A stretch of 64,000 bases of DNA from Planomonospora sp. ID82291 (GCF_015711645.1 NZ_JABTEX010000001.1:2170001-2234000), one strand, 5' to 3'. Numbered from the stretch's first letter, positions 17,363-28,415 are shown. The notes: generated by a model from the sequence alone, not told the origin. Numbers and translations: made by a program.

Positions 17363-18874
17363 ATGAACGACAGCGTCCTGGTCGAAGCCCTGCGCGCCCG
17401 TGATGCGGGCGCCCTCGCCGCGCTCTACGACTCCTACGCCGAGGGCGTCTACGGTTACTGCCGGTCCCTGCTGGATGATCCGGACGGCGCCCAGGTGGCC
17501 CTCCGGGACACCCTGATCACCGCCGAGGACCGGGTCCACGTGCTCACCGACGCCGGGCGGCTGAAGGCCTGGCTGTACGCCCTGGCCCGGGAGCAGTGCC
17601 TGCGGCTGCGCCTGGCCGCGGAGGGCCAGGAGCGGCAGGCGCCGGCCGAGGAGCCGCCCGTCCCGCGCGGCGGCGACGCCGACCTGCGGGTGGTGGCCTG
17701 GAACGCCGTCCGGGGCCTGTCCGAGGAGGACCGCGAGATCCTCGAACTGGTCGCCCGGCACGACCTGGACGTCGCCGACGCCGCCGCGGTGATGCGGATC
17801 CCGGACCGGGACGCCGAGCGCATGCTCGAAGCCGCCAAGGACCGGCTGCGCGACGCGGTGACCGCCGAGTTCCTCGCCCGCAAGGGCCCCTACGACTGTG
17901 CGGAGCGGGCCGAGATCCTGGGCGGGTTCTCCGGGGAGCTCACCTCCGGGACCCGCGAGCGGATGATCGCCCACGTCAACCGCTGCGACGGCTGCTCGCC
18001 GCACCGCTCCCGGCAGATCTCCGCGGTCAAGGTCTTCGACCTGCTCCCCGGGGTGACGCTGCCGGACACCGTGCGCGTGCGGGTGATGAGCTGCTTCACC
18101 GACCCCGAGCTCGTCCCCTACCGCCGCTATGCCGCCGGCCGGATCGGCGTCCTCGACGCCGCCGGGTTTCCCGCCGCGCGGGTTCGCCGGGATCCTCGCC
18201 GGGCTCGCGCGCTGGCCGGTGCGGCGGCTGCGGTCGCGGTGGCGGCCGCAACCGCCATGATCCTCGTCAACGTCGGCGGGGGGCCGGGCGGGGAGCCGTC
18301 CGGCATCGCCTCCGGGGTCCTCCCCGCGGTGGGCGGCCCCCCGGGCGTGCGCCTGCCGTGGCAGGTCGAGACCGGAGAGCGCCCGATGGCCCTGGAGTCC
18401 GCTCCTCCGGAGCTGGTCGTCCACGCCCTCGGGCCCACCGGCCCGGGGCGGACGCGGCAGTGGCCCGGCGCCGCCGGGCCGGAGGCGCAGCCGGACCGGC
18501 TCCCCCCCGGAGCGGGACCCGACCGGCCCGGTCCCGCCGGTCCCGCGGGTCCGGCGCAGCCGTCGTGGCGGCCCGTCCCTCCCGCGCCGGACGGTCCGCC
18601 GGACGGGCGGCCGACCGCCCCCGTGCAGCCGCCCCGCGACCACCAGGGAGGACGGCCGGGTCCCAAGCCGTGCCCGACCCCCAAGCCGGCCCCGTCACCG
18701 GCCGCCTCCACCTCCACGCCGAAGCCGCCGCCCCCTCCGCCGGCGCCGTCGACCCCGCCGTCGACCCCGCCGCCCGCCTCCTCGACCCCGCCGCCGACCC
18801 CGGACACGTCGAGCACACCGACCGCGTCGGAGCCGCCCGCGCCGTCGGCCGCTCCCTCCGCGGCGGGCCCGTGA
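17363..18874 (+). CDS. Sigma factor fused to zinc anti-sigma-like domain, TM helix and external Pro-rich tail
   Basis: 503 residues. Residues 1-75 resemble ECF sigma region 2 (LVEALRARDAGALAALYDSYAEGVYGYCRSLL). Residues 107-168 resemble region 4 (RGLSEEDREILELVARHDLDVADAAAVM). Residues 172-215 carry a zinc-type anti-sigma signature His204-x3-Cys208-x2-Cys211 (HVNRCDGC). One membrane helix lies at about 282-305. The last ~200 residues are Pro/Ser/Thr-rich and predicted outside. One polypeptide thus combines a sigma factor with its likely inhibitor and a membrane anchor. Some described ECF groups carry C-terminal anti-sigma-like parts, so the class is not wholly new; whether this one directs transcription, and how it is released, is unknown. 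The family N-terminus fits ATG 17363; no ribosome site is visible. Confidence 0.75.
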   Translation: MNDSVLVEALRARDAGALAALYDSYAEGVYGYCRSLLDDPDGAQVALRDTLITAEDRVHVLTDAGRLKAWLYALAREQCLRLRLAAEGQERQAPAEEPPVPRGGDADLRVVAWNAVRGLSEEDREILELVARHDLDVADAAAVMRIPDRDAERMLEAAKDRLRDAVTAEFLARKGPYDCAERAEILGGFSGELTSGTRERMIAHVNRCDGCSPHRSRQISAVKVFDLLPGVTLPDTVRVRVMSCFTDPELVPYRRYAAGRIGVLDAAGFPAARVRRDPRRARALAGAAAAVAVAAATAMILVNVGGGPGGEPSGIASGVLPAVGGPPGVRLPWQVETGERPMALESAPPELVVHALGPTGPGRTRQWPGAAGPEAQPDRLPPGAGPDRPGPAGPAGPAQPSWRPVPPAPDGPPDGRPTAPVQPPRDHQGGRPGPKPCPTPKPAPSPAASTSTPKPPPPPPAPSTPPSTPPPASSTPPPTPDTSSTPTASEPPAPSAAPSAAGP

Positions 18875-19024
18875 GGCCGGTCCGGTGCGGTGACGCCCGT
18901 CTTCACGGCTCTTCGCCCCGGACAGGTGAATACAACGTCTTGTCTGTCCTTGCTGATTGCCTGGGTTGATTACAGCGTGCCTGTCGCGCTTGGCCGGAGA
19001 GTGACGGAGCGTAATCCTGGCTGG

Positions 19025-19051
19025 CGCCGTACGCCGCGGAAGCGTACGGCG
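19025..19051 (+). promoter_or_regulatory. 5' leader hairpin of the NlpC/P60 gene
   Basis: CGCCGTACGC-N7-GCGTACGGCG, a perfect 10-bp stem ending 4 bases before the AGGAGG ribosome site. I looked for c-di-AMP riboswitch motifs in 18875-19068 and found none. The hairpin might protect or control translation. Confidence 0.45.
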
Positions 19052-19068
19052 GTCCAGGAGGGTGATGC

Positions 19069-20307
19069 ATGCAGTCCGTCGGTAAGCGGCGCCGTGGCGC
19101 CACCGTGATGGCCGGTCTGGCCTGCGCGCTGGTCGTGGTGGCCGGTCTCCCGGCCGACGCCGCACCGGGCGGTCCCGGCCCGTCGGCGGACGAGGTGGCC
19201 CGCGCGAGCGCCGAGGCCCGCGAGCAGAGCAGGCGGCTGGGCACGGCCACGGCCCTGCTCGCCGAGGCCGAGGCCGAGCTCGAAGGGCTGACGGCCAGGG
19301 CGGAGAAGCTGATCGAGGCCTACAACGGCGAGCTGGTGCGGCTGGCCCAGGCCGAGGAGCGCCAGCGGCGGGCGGACGAGCAGGTCCGCGCGGCCGGCGC
19401 CCAGGTGGAGGACTCCCGCCGGGCGGTGGCCGCGCTCGCCGCCGAGAGCTACGGCGGGATGAACCCGATGATGGGCCTGGTGGCCGACGCGGGGGGCGGC
19501 GGCGCGGACCCGGCCTACCTGCAGCGGATGAGCATCATGGTCCACGTGGGCGGCGGCCAGGCCGCCCGGCTCGGGCAGCTGCGCGACGCCCGGGAGGTGC
19601 TCGTCGTCTTCCAGGAGCAGGCGGAGGCGGCCTACGCCGAGCGGCGGGCGGCGGCGCAGCGCGCGGACGCGGCGAAGTCGGCGGCGCAGCGCGCGGTGGC
19701 CGAGCAGGTCGTGCAGACCCGTCGGCTGGCGGCGGAGCGGGCGGTGCTGGAGAGGCGGGCCGACGCGGCGCGCAGCACCGCCGACCGGCTGGCCAGGGAG
19801 CGGGCCGAGGCGCTGGAACGGGCCCGGATCGCCCGCGAGCGCGCGGCCCAGGAGCGGGCGCGGCGCGCGGCGCTCCGGCGGGAGCGGGCCCGCACCGGCG
19901 GCGGGGACGACTTCGACCGGCCGCCCGGACCGGACTCCCCGGCCCGGGGGGACATCGCCGCCGACTGGGCGCTCACCCAGCTCGGCAAGCCGTACGTCTG
20001 GGCGGCGGACGGTCCGGGCAGCTACGACTGCTCGGGGCTGACCATGCGGGCCTGGGAGCGGGTGGGCGTCCGGCTCGACCACTGGACCGGCACGCAGTGG
20101 ACCTCGGGCCCGCACGTGCCGCTCGACCGGCTCCGCCGGGGCGACCTGGTGTTCTTCGGCCGCGTCACCCGCGACCCGGGCGACATCCACCACGTGGGCA
20201 TGTACATCGGCGGCGGCATGATGGTCCACGCTCCGCGCACCGGGGACGTCGTGCGGATCGCGCCGATCCGGCGCAGCGACCTCGTCGGCGCGACCCGTCC
20301 CACCTGA
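19069..20307 (+). CDS. Secreted NlpC/P60 peptidoglycan hydrolase
   Basis: 412 residues. A signal peptide (about 1-31) is followed by a long, Arg/Ala/Glu-rich coiled coil (about 38-290) and a C-terminal NlpC/P60 domain. The catalytic Cys321 lies in YDCSGL and the His in DIHHVGMYIGGG. These enzymes cut D-Glu to diaminopimelate bonds in wall peptides; the coiled coil usually holds the enzyme inactive or targets it to division sites (RipA/RPF-associated style). The start has a full AGGAGG site. A paralogue controlled by a c-di-AMP riboswitch lies at 46109-47152; both end with nearly the same HAPRTGDVVRIAPI stretch. It is convergent with ppa, 18 bases apart. Confidence 0.9.
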   Translation: MQSVGKRRRGATVMAGLACALVVVAGLPADAAPGGPGPSADEVARASAEAREQSRRLGTATALLAEAEAELEGLTARAEKLIEAYNGELVRLAQAEERQRRADEQVRAAGAQVEDSRRAVAALAAESYGGMNPMMGLVADAGGGGADPAYLQRMSIMVHVGGGQAARLGQLRDAREVLVVFQEQAEAAYAERRAAAQRADAAKSAAQRAVAEQVVQTRRLAAERAVLERRADAARSTADRLARERAEALERARIARERAAQERARRAALRRERARTGGGDDFDRPPGPDSPARGDIAADWALTQLGKPYVWAADGPGSYDCSGLTMRAWERVGVRLDHWTGTQWTSGPHVPLDRLRRGDLVFFGRVTRDPGDIHHVGMYIGGGMMVHAPRTGDVVRIAPIRRSDLVGATRPT

Positions 20308-20325
20308 CCCGTGCGGACGCCGGTC

Positions 20326-20841
20326 TCAGTGCTCGCCGTGTTCCCCGTGCCCGCTGCCCTCGTCGATGACGGCCCGCTCGATGGAGCGGCGGATCTCCTC
20401 CTCGGCCTCCACCCGGCCGACCCAGTTGGCGCCCTCGACGGACTTGCCGGGCTCCAGGTCCTTGTAGACCTCGAAGAAGTGCTGGATCTCCAGGCGGTCG
20501 AACTCGGGCACGTGGTGGATGTCGCGGATGTGCTCCATCCGGGGGTCGGTGGCGGGGACGCACAGGACCTTGTCGTCGCCGCCCTTCTCGTCGGTCATCC
20601 GGAACATGCCCACGGCGCGGCACTGGATCAGGCAGCCGGGGAAGGTCGGCTCCTGGAGCAGGACCAGGGCGTCGAGGGGGTCGCCGTCCTCGCCGAGCGT
20701 GCCCTCGATGAAGCCGTAGTCGGCGGGGTACTGCGTGGAGGTGAAGAGCATCCGGTCCAGCCGCATCCGGCCGGTCTTGTGGTCCACCTCGTACTTGTTC
20801 CGTTGTCCCTTGGGAATCTCAACGAGAACGTCGAACTCCAC
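20326..20841 (-). CDS. ppa: Inorganic pyrophosphatase
   Basis: 171 residues. It hydrolyses diphosphate to phosphate in the cytoplasm, pulling biosynthetic reactions forward. Family marks are [14 protein letters not shown] at the start, [12 protein letters not shown], and the metal-binding signature [10 protein letters not shown]. The C-terminus is His/Gly-rich ([10 protein letters not shown]), an added tail. GTG at 20841 has GGAGG 7 bases upstream and gives the family N-terminus; a TTG at 20859 also lies in frame. It is divergent from dacB, as in many actinobacteria. Confidence 0.95.
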   Translation of the reverse strand: MEFDVLVEIPKGQRNKYEVDHKTGRMRLDRMLFTSTQYPADYGFIEGTLGEDGDPLDALVLLQEPTFPGCLIQCRAVGMFRMTDEKGGDDKVLCVPATDPRMEHIRDIHHVPEFDRLEIQHFFEVYKDLEPGKSVEGANWVGRVEAEEEIRRSIERAVIDEGSGHGEHGEH

Positions 20842-20906
20842 CGCGGTTCCTCCGCTCAAGCCCCCGGGCAGTCCCGGTCGGGCGTTAATGTCTCGTAGGC
20901 GTGATT

Positions 20907-20927
20907 GGTTACAGGATCGGTTACAGG
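20907..20927. promoter_or_regulatory. Direct repeat GGTTACAGG upstream of dacB
   Basis: Two exact copies of GGTTACAGG (20907-20915 and 20919-20927) are spaced 12 bases start to start, 22 bases before the dacB ATG. GTTACA direct repeats of this spacing resemble published MtrA sites at cell-wall genes; this is a motif match by eye. Confidence 0.45.
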
Positions 20928-20948
20928 GATCGATGAGAGGCCGGCGAC

Positions 20949-22340
20949 ATGATGCGGCGTGATCGGTGGGTGGCGCTGGTCACTCTCGTCATGCTGCAGC
21001 TTTTCGTCGTCGGGGCCGGCGCCCACCTGCTCGCCAGCGACGCGCTGGGAGAGAAGGAGACGCGGCCGGCGGCCTCGCCCGAGCCGGTGGCCGTCCCCGT
21101 CGTCACCGCGGGTCCGGTCCTGGCCGCGGGCGGGAACGGACCTCTCCCGGCCAAGACTACTTTGACAGAACGGCTCACCAGGGCGCTGGGGGACCCCGCA
21201 CTGGGCGAGAGCGTGGGGGCCGCGGTGGTCGACGTGGAGAGCGGCGAGAGGCTGTTCGCCGACGACGCGGACCGGGGCATCACCCCCGCCTCCACCACGA
21301 AGATCGTCACCTCGGTCGCCGCGCTCGCCTCCCTGGGGCCGGACGCCCGGCTGAGCACCCGGGTGGTCCGCGGCTCCTCGCCGGCCTCGATCATCCTGGT
21401 CGGCGGGGGCGACCCGACCCTGGCGGCGGGGAAGACCGACCCCTCGGTCTACCCCCGGCCCGCCTCGCTGGCCTCCCTCGCCTCGCGCACGGCCAAGGCG
21501 CTCAAGGCCGAGGGCGTCACCAAGGTGACCGTGGCCTACGACGACGGCCTCTACACCGGCCGCCGCACCGCCGCCAGCTGGAAGCCCGGCTACGTGCCCG
21601 AGGGCAGCGTCGCCCCGGTGACGGCGCTCATGGTCGACGAGGGCACGACCGCCCCCGGCAGCCGGCAGCGGGTCTCCGACCCCTCCAGGACCGCGCACGC
21701 GGCGTTCGTCTCGCTGCTGGCGAAGTACGGGGTCAAGGCCGGCCGGACGGCCAGGCGGGCCGGGGCCGACCCGGGTGCCGAGGAGATCGCCCGGGTCGAC
21801 TCCGCACCCGTCCACGCCCTGGTCGAGCGGGCGCTGACGCTCAGCGACAACGACCTGTCGGAGGCGCTGGCCCGGCAGGTGGCGCTCAAGGAGGGCGAGC
21901 CCGCCTCGTTCGACGGCGGCGCGGCGGCCGTGCACAAGGTGCTGACCCGGCTGGGCGCGGCCGAGGGGATCCGGGTGCACGACGGCAGCGGCCTGTCGCC
22001 GAAGAACCGCATCACGGCGGCGGCGCTGGCCCGCCTGGTCGCGGTGGCGGTCTCCCCGGCCAACCCGCGGCTGCACCCGATCGTCAGCGGCATGCCCGTC
22101 GCCGGGTTCACCGGGACGCTGGGCCACCGGTTCGGCCGGAGCGACGCCGCCTACGGCCTCGTCCGCGCGAAGACGGGCACCCTCGACGGGGTCAGCACGC
22201 TGGCCGGGCTGACCACCACGAAGGACGGCAGACTGGTGGCGTTCGCCTTCATGGCCGACGAGGTCCCACCCGGCTGGGGCAAGGCGGAGGCGGCCCTCGA
22301 CCGGCTGGCCGCCACCGTGGCCGCCTCCGTGGCGGGGTGA
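20949..22340 (+). CDS. dacB: D-alanyl-D-alanine carboxypeptidase/endopeptidase (PBP4 family)
   Basis: 463 residues with an N-terminal membrane anchor or signal (about 8-30), so it works outside the membrane on peptidoglycan. The penicillin-binding motifs are complete: Ser115-Thr-Thr-Lys118, Ser299-Asp-Asn301, and Lys408-Thr-Gly410. The large insertion between the first two motifs is the class C (PBP4) mark. It trims or cuts crosslinked wall peptides. Start at ATG 20949; the next codon is also ATG. It heads the ppa/dacB/DUF2342/tilS/hpt/ftsH order conserved in actinobacteria. A MtrA-like direct repeat precedes it. Confidence 0.93.
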   Translation: MMRRDRWVALVTLVMLQLFVVGAGAHLLASDALGEKETRPAASPEPVAVPVVTAGPVLAAGGNGPLPAKTTLTERLTRALGDPALGESVGAAVVDVESGERLFADDADRGITPASTTKIVTSVAALASLGPDARLSTRVVRGSSPASIILVGGGDPTLAAGKTDPSVYPRPASLASLASRTAKALKAEGVTKVTVAYDDGLYTGRRTAASWKPGYVPEGSVAPVTALMVDEGTTAPGSRQRVSDPSRTAHAAFVSLLAKYGVKAGRTARRAGADPGAEEIARVDSAPVHALVERALTLSDNDLSEALARQVALKEGEPASFDGGAAAVHKVLTRLGAAEGIRVHDGSGLSPKNRITAAALARLVAVAVSPANPRLHPIVSGMPVAGFTGTLGHRFGRSDAAYGLVRAKTGTLDGVSTLAGLTTTKDGRLVAFAFMADEVPPGWGKAEAALDRLAATVAASVAG

Positions 22341-22402
22341 GCGGGCCGGGCCGTGACGGGTAATCCGCGCGGTACGGCGGAGCAGCACGTACGGTGGACG
22401 GT

Positions 22403-23494
22403 ATGCAGGTGATCGACTGGGACTTGGCCGTAGCGACCGGAACGCGCCTGGTGCGCCCCGGGCCGCAGGTGAGCCGGGAGGAGGCGCGGGAGGCGGTCGC
22501 CGAGTTGCGGCGGCTGTCCCGGGTGGCCGAGGGCCACGTCCGGGAGTTCACCCGGATCGACACCGAGACCGCTCCACAGCCCGCCACGATCGTCGACCGG
22601 CCGGGCTGGATCAAGGCCAACGTCGAGGGCTTCCGGGTGGTGCTGGAGCCGCTGACCGAGCGGATGGCCGCCCGCAAGGGACAGACCCCGGCGGTCGTGA
22701 CCGCGGTGGGCTCGCGCATCACCGGCGTCGAGGTCGGCGCGGTGCTGGCCTTCCTCGCCTCGCGGGTGCTGGGGCAGTACGAGCTCTTCCTCCCGCCGGA
22801 CCCCTCCGGTCAGGCGGCGGTCGGCCGCCTCACCCTGGTCGCGCCCAACATCGTGCACGCCGAGCGCGAGCTGGGCGTCGACCCCGGCGACTTCCGCCTC
22901 TGGGTCTGCCTGCACGAGGAGACCCACCGGGTCCAGTTCACCGGCGTCCCCTGGCTGCGGGCCTACGTCCGGGACCAGATGACCGAGTTCCTGCTCGCCT
23001 CCGACCTGGACCTCCCCACGCTCCTCGACCGGCTCCGCTCGGCCGCGGACGCGGTCGCCGACGCGGTCCGGGGCGGCGAGGGCAACCTCATCGACGCGAT
23101 CCAGACGCCTGAGCAGAAGGAGATCCTCGACCGCCTCACCGCGGTGATGACCCTGGTCGAGGGGCACGGCGACTACGTGATGGACGCCGTCGGGCCCGGC
23201 GTGGTCCCCTCGGTCGCCGACATCCGCGCCAAGTTCCACCACCGCCGCGAGGGCGGCTCCCGCCTCGACCGCACGGTCCGCAAGCTGCTCGGCATCGACC
23301 TCAAGATGAAGCAGTACGCCGAGGGCTCCGCCTTCGTCCGCACCGTCGCCGGCCGCGCCGGGATGGACGGCTTCAACAAGGTCTGGACCTCCCCCGAGAC
23401 CCTTCCGACCCAGGACGAGATCGCCCATCCCGAGCGCTGGATCGCCCGCGTCCTCGACGCTCCCGCCCTGCCCGCCCCCGAGATCACCGACTGA
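22403..23494 (+). CDS. DUF2342 zinc-dependent metalloprotease-like protein
   Basis: 363 residues. The key motif is His171-Glu-Glu-Thr-His175 (CLHEETHRVQF), an HExxH zinc site, within the DUF2342 pattern; a Glu-rich distal segment is also conserved (LVEGHGDYVMDAVG). Family members are sometimes annotated as associated with F420 biosynthesis, but no function has been shown. The conserved position between dacB and tilS in actinobacteria is itself a supporting sign. GTG at 22394 is an alternative start. It is followed by 250 bases of tandem repeats before tilS. Confidence 0.85.
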   Translation: MQVIDWDLAVATGTRLVRPGPQVSREEAREAVAELRRLSRVAEGHVREFTRIDTETAPQPATIVDRPGWIKANVEGFRVVLEPLTERMAARKGQTPAVVTAVGSRITGVEVGAVLAFLASRVLGQYELFLPPDPSGQAAVGRLTLVAPNIVHAERELGVDPGDFRLWVCLHEETHRVQFTGVPWLRAYVRDQMTEFLLASDLDLPTLLDRLRSAADAVADAVRGGEGNLIDAIQTPEQKEILDRLTAVMTLVEGHGDYVMDAVGPGVVPSVADIRAKFHHRREGGSRLDRTVRKLLGIDLKMKQYAEGSAFVRTVAGRAGMDGFNKVWTSPETLPTQDEIAHPERWIARVLDAPALPAPEITD

Positions 23495-23517
23495 CCCGTT
23501 GTATCCCGAGGGACAAG

Positions 23518-23603
23518 CCCGCGAGGGGGCTCCGGCGTCCGGACCGAGGAGCGCGCGCAGCCCGCGAGGTGGCTCCGTCGTCCGGACTGAGGAGCGCGCG
23601 CAG
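23518..23603 (+). repeat. 43-bp tandem duplication
   Basis: Two units (23518-23560 and 23561-23603), differing at four positions, each starting CCCGCGAGG and ending GAGCGCGCGCAG. They lie directly before the 71-bp repeats. Confidence 0.85.
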
Positions 23604-23607
23604 CGGA

Positions 23608-23749
23608 GCGAGCACGTGACGAGGGAAGACGGCGGTCACCGGCCCCCGAGCCGCGACGCGCAGCGTCGCCATGTCACAGCGAGCACGCGACGAGGGAAGA
23701 CGTCGGTCACCGGCCCCCGAGCCGCGACGCGCAGCGTCGCAATGTGACA
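23608..23749 (+). repeat. 71-bp tandem repeat with internal hairpin, before tilS
   Basis: Two units (23608-23678 and 23679-23749) differ at only a few bases. Each contains the perfect hairpin GCGACGC-GCA-GCGTCGC (23653-23669 and 23724-23740). Related single copies occur at 28453-28499 and 40097-40123. The second unit ends one base before the tilS ATG. Confidence 0.9.
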
Positions 23750-23750
23750 G

Positions 23751-24893
23751 ATGGGACCGCATCCCGCCGTCGCGGACGTCCGCCGCGCCGTACGGCTCGC
23801 GCTGGCCGACCTGGAGCCCGGCGACCTCGTGCTGGCCGCGTGCAGCGGCGGCGCCGACTCGCTCGCGCTGGCCGCCGGGCTCGCGTTCGCCGCGCCCCGC
23901 GCGGGGCTGCGGGCCGGGCTGCTGACGGTCGACCACGGGTTGCAGAGCGGGTCGGCGCGCCAGGCGGCCGAGGTGGCGGGGCTCCCGCTCGGCCTCGATC
24001 CGGTCGAGGTCCTGACGGTCACGGTGGGGACGTCCGGCGGGCCGGAGAACGCCGCGCGCGAGGCGCGGTACGCGGCGCTGTCGGAGGCGGCCGGGCGGCT
24101 CGGGGCGGCGGCCGTGCTGCTCGGGCACACCCGGGACGACCAGGCCGAGACCGTGCTGCTCCGGCTCGCGCGGGGGAGCGGGACGCGCTCGCTGGCGGGG
24201 ATGCCCGCGCGGACGGGGGTCTACCGGCGGCCGCTGCTGGAGCTCGGGCGCCGCACGACCGTCGCGGCCTGCGCGGCGCTCGGGCTCGTCCCGTGGGAGG
24301 ACCCGCACAACCGCGACGGCCGCTACGCCCGGGTCCGGGTCCGGACGCGGCTGCTGCCCGCGCTGGAGGACGAGCTCGGCCCCGGCGTCGCGGAGGCGCT
24401 CGCCCGCACCGCGGTCCTGTGCCGGGACGACGCGGACGCCCTGGACGCGTGGGCCGAGGAGGCCTACGGCCGGGCGGTCGCCGGTGGCCACGCGCCGGTC
24501 GCCGGAGATCGCGCCCCGGTCGGCGGCGGTCGTGCGCCGGTCGCCGGTGACCACGCGCCGGTCGCCGGTGGCCACGCGCCGGTCGCCGGCGATTGCGCCC
24601 TCAGCGATATCCCGAAGGGCGTGGCGCTGGCCGTACCGGTGCTGGAGGGGCTGCCGCCGGCGGTCCGGCGGCGGGTGCTGCGGCGGGCCGCGATCGCCGC
24701 GGGGGCCCCGCCCGGCGCGCTCTCGGCCGGGCACATCCTGCAGGTCGAGCGTCTGGTCACGGCCTGGCGGGGGCAGCGGTCGGTGGGGGTACCCGGGGGG
24801 ATCGGCGCGGTCCGGCGGTGTGGCACCCTGATATTCGCCGCAGATGCCCCACGAGGGGACGACGGCGACCCGGACAGCAGGCCACTCCCGTAA
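23751..24893 (+). CDS. tilS: tRNA(Ile)-lysidine synthase with an internal tandem repeat
   Basis: 380 residues. TilS converts the wobble C of the CAU-anticodon tRNA-Ile to lysidine, using ATP and lysine. The PP-loop SGGADS lies at about 31-36; [32 protein letters not shown] and WEDPHNRD are further family marks. Residues 245-286 are a low-complexity insert of five to six copies of GGHAPVA-type heptads, encoded by 21-base repeats (24483-24608). The domain end after the insert is recognisable but short. The ATG at 23751 has no good ribosome site and sits right against the 71-bp repeats. tilS and hpt are 11 bases apart. Confidence 0.9.
   Translation: MGPHPAVADVRRAVRLALADLEPGDLVLAACSGGADSLALAAGLAFAAPRAGLRAGLLTVDHGLQSGSARQAAEVAGLPLGLDPVEVLTVTVGTSGGPENAAREARYAALSEAAGRLGAAAVLLGHTRDDQAETVLLRLARGSGTRSLAGMPARTGVYRRPLLELGRRTTVAACAALGLVPWEDPHNRDGRYARVRVRTRLLPALEDELGPGVAEALARTAVLCRDDADALDAWAEEAYGRAVAGGHAPVAGDRAPVGGGRAPVAGDHAPVAGGHAPVAGDCALSDIPKGVALAVPVLEGLPPAVRRRVLRRAAIAAGAPPGALSAGHILQVERLVTAWRGQRSVGVPGGIGAVRRCGTLIFAADAPRGDDGDPDSRPLP
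24483..24608 (+). repeat. In-frame 21-bp tandem repeat inside tilS
   Basis: Five full units (starts at 24483, 24504, 24525, 24546 and 24567) and one partial. The first and fifth are identical. The 21-base length keeps the reading frame. Confidence 0.9.
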
Positions 24894-24904
24894 GGAAGAC
24901 CCAG

Positions 24905-25462
24905 GTGGACGCAGCCGACATGGGCAAGGACCTCGCGAAGGTCCTCATCCCCGAGGACGAGCTCCAGACGAAGATCAAGGAGCTCGCGGCCCGGATCGAC
25001 GAGGACTACGAGGGCAGGGAGCTGCTGATCGTGGGCGTGCTCAAGGGCGCGGTCATGGCGATGGCCGACCTGGCCCGGGCGCTGCACGTGCCGGTGCAGA
25101 TGGACTGGATGGCCGTGTCGTCCTACGGCGCGGGCACCAAGTCCTCGGGCGTGGTCCGCGTCCTGAAGGACCTGGACACCGACATCGCGGGCCGCCACGT
25201 GCTGGTCGTCGAGGACATCATCGACTCGGGCCTGACCCTGTCGTGGCTGATGCAGAACCTCAAGTCGCGCAACCCGGCCTCCGTCGAGATCTGCACGGTG
25301 CTGCGCAAGCCGGACGCCATCAAGGTGCCGATCGACGTCCGTTATGTCGGTTTCGATATCCCGAACGAGTTCGTGATCGGGTACGGCCTGGACTATGCGG
25401 AGAAATACCGCAATCTACCCTTTATTGGAACTCTTGCTCCGCACGTCTACGGCGCGAGCTGA
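24905..25462 (+). CDS. hpt: Hypoxanthine (guanine) phosphoribosyltransferase
   Basis: 185 residues. It salvages hypoxanthine and guanine with PRPP to give IMP and GMP. The PRPP-binding loop VLVVEDIIDSGLTL is clear, as are LLIVGVLKGAVM near the start and VGFDIPNEFVIGYGLDY near the end. GTG at 24905 follows a GGAAG ribosome site; an in-frame ATG at 24920 starts the more widely conserved part (MGKDL). It is coupled to tilS upstream and followed by 290 bases to ftsH. Confidence 0.95.
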   Translation: MDAADMGKDLAKVLIPEDELQTKIKELAARIDEDYEGRELLIVGVLKGAVMAMADLARALHVPVQMDWMAVSSYGAGTKSSGVVRVLKDLDTDIAGRHVLVVEDIIDSGLTLSWLMQNLKSRNPASVEICTVLRKPDAIKVPIDVRYVGFDIPNEFVIGYGLDYAEKYRNLPFIGTLAPHVYGAS

Positions 25463-25752
25463 AAATACGCCGTGGGCGAAGCGCGCTAGCACGGAATCGG
25501 CCGGAAAGCCACATTGCTCAGAGCTCCGGGGAACACGGACCCGCCTGACGTACGTTGGTAAGGCAGAGCCGGTGTCGTGCGGGCGGTTACCCCGCGCGCC
25601 GCGCCGGTGTACCTTCGGACGACCGAGAGGTGGTTTCACGCCGTCTCTGGGTAGTCAGGGGGAGCGGTTAGGGATACCGCGAACCCCGGGCTCCGCCCGG
25701 GGTTGCCAGGCCTTGGTCAGGAAGGGACGGGCCCGCCGGGGTTCCGCATCGG
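25463..25752. other. Gap between hpt and ftsH
   Basis: There is no gene. A perfect hairpin AACCCCGGG-CTCCG-CCCGGGGTT lies at 25682-25704, about 50 bases before the ftsH ATG, without a T-run. It could end read-through from hpt or sit in the ftsH leader. Confidence 0.5.
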
Positions 25753-27747
<1,995 letters not shown>

Positions 27748-27749
27748 GC

Positions 27750-28334
27750 GTGGAACCCCCCCAGCCGCTCCAGGTCGACCACGCCCGGATCGAGAAGGCC
27801 GTCCGCGAGATCCTGATCGCGATCGGCGAGGACCCGGACCGCGACGGCCTGCTGGAGACGCCGGGCCGGGTGGCCCGCGCCTACGCGGAGCAGTTCGCCG
27901 GGCTGGGGCAGGCCCCGGAGGACGTGCTGACCAAGGTCTTCGACGTCGACCACGACGAGATGATCCTGGTGCGCGACATCGAGGTCTACTCCACCTGCGA
28001 GCACCACCTGGTCCCGTTCCACGGCCTGGCCCACGTGGGCTACATCCCGAACGAGAAGGGGCAGGTCACCGGCCTGTCCAAGCTCGCCCGCCTCGTCGAC
28101 GTCTACGCCCGGCGTCCTCAGGTGCAGGAGCGGATGACCTCGCAGATCGCCGACGCGCTCATGCGCGTGCTGGAGCCCCGCGGGGTCATCGTGGTGATCG
28201 AGTGCGAGCACCTGTGCATGACCATGCGGGGTGTGCGCAAGCCCGGCGCCAAGACCACCACCTCGGCGGTCCGGGGGATCTTCCGCGACAGCGAGAAGAC
28301 CCGGGCCGAGGCGATGGCCCTGATCCTGCGCTGA
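27750..28334 (+). CDS. folE: GTP cyclohydrolase I
   Basis: 194 residues. It opens GTP to dihydroneopterin triphosphate, the first step to folate. Zinc ligands are visible in [10 protein letters not shown] and [27 protein letters not shown] is the family signature. The GTG start at 27750 lies 2 bases after the ftsH stop, so translation is probably coupled. A 7-bp inverted repeat (28339-28345 with 28370-28376) stands in the gap to folP. Confidence 0.95.
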   Translation: MEPPQPLQVDHARIEKAVREILIAIGEDPDRDGLLETPGRVARAYAEQFAGLGQAPEDVLTKVFDVDHDEMILVRDIEVYSTCEHHLVPFHGLAHVGYIPNEKGQVTGLSKLARLVDVYARRPQVQERMTSQIADALMRVLEPRGVIVVIECEHLCMTMRGVRKPGAKTTTSAVRGIFRDSEKTRAEAMALILR

Positions 28335-28415
28335 TCGGGTGGGTCTGCTGATTCGTTATCGGAGAGGTGGACCCACGCCCCGGCCGGGCGGGCGCGAGCA
28401 CCTAGGCTTGGCCGC

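Noticed and set aside
18875-19068. A second c-di-AMP riboswitch before the first NlpC/P60 gene
   Set aside because: The conserved blocks (GGGGACCCA, GGGGTGAATCC, CCCGAACCCGTCAGCTAACC) are absent; only a plain hairpin is present.
23518-23749. CRISPR array or insertion-sequence ends
   Set aside because: Only two units of each repeat, directly abutting, with no spacers and no transposase gene.
24483-24608. Frameshift or gene decay in tilS
   Set aside because: The 21-base repeats keep the frame and the C-terminal family part continues after them.
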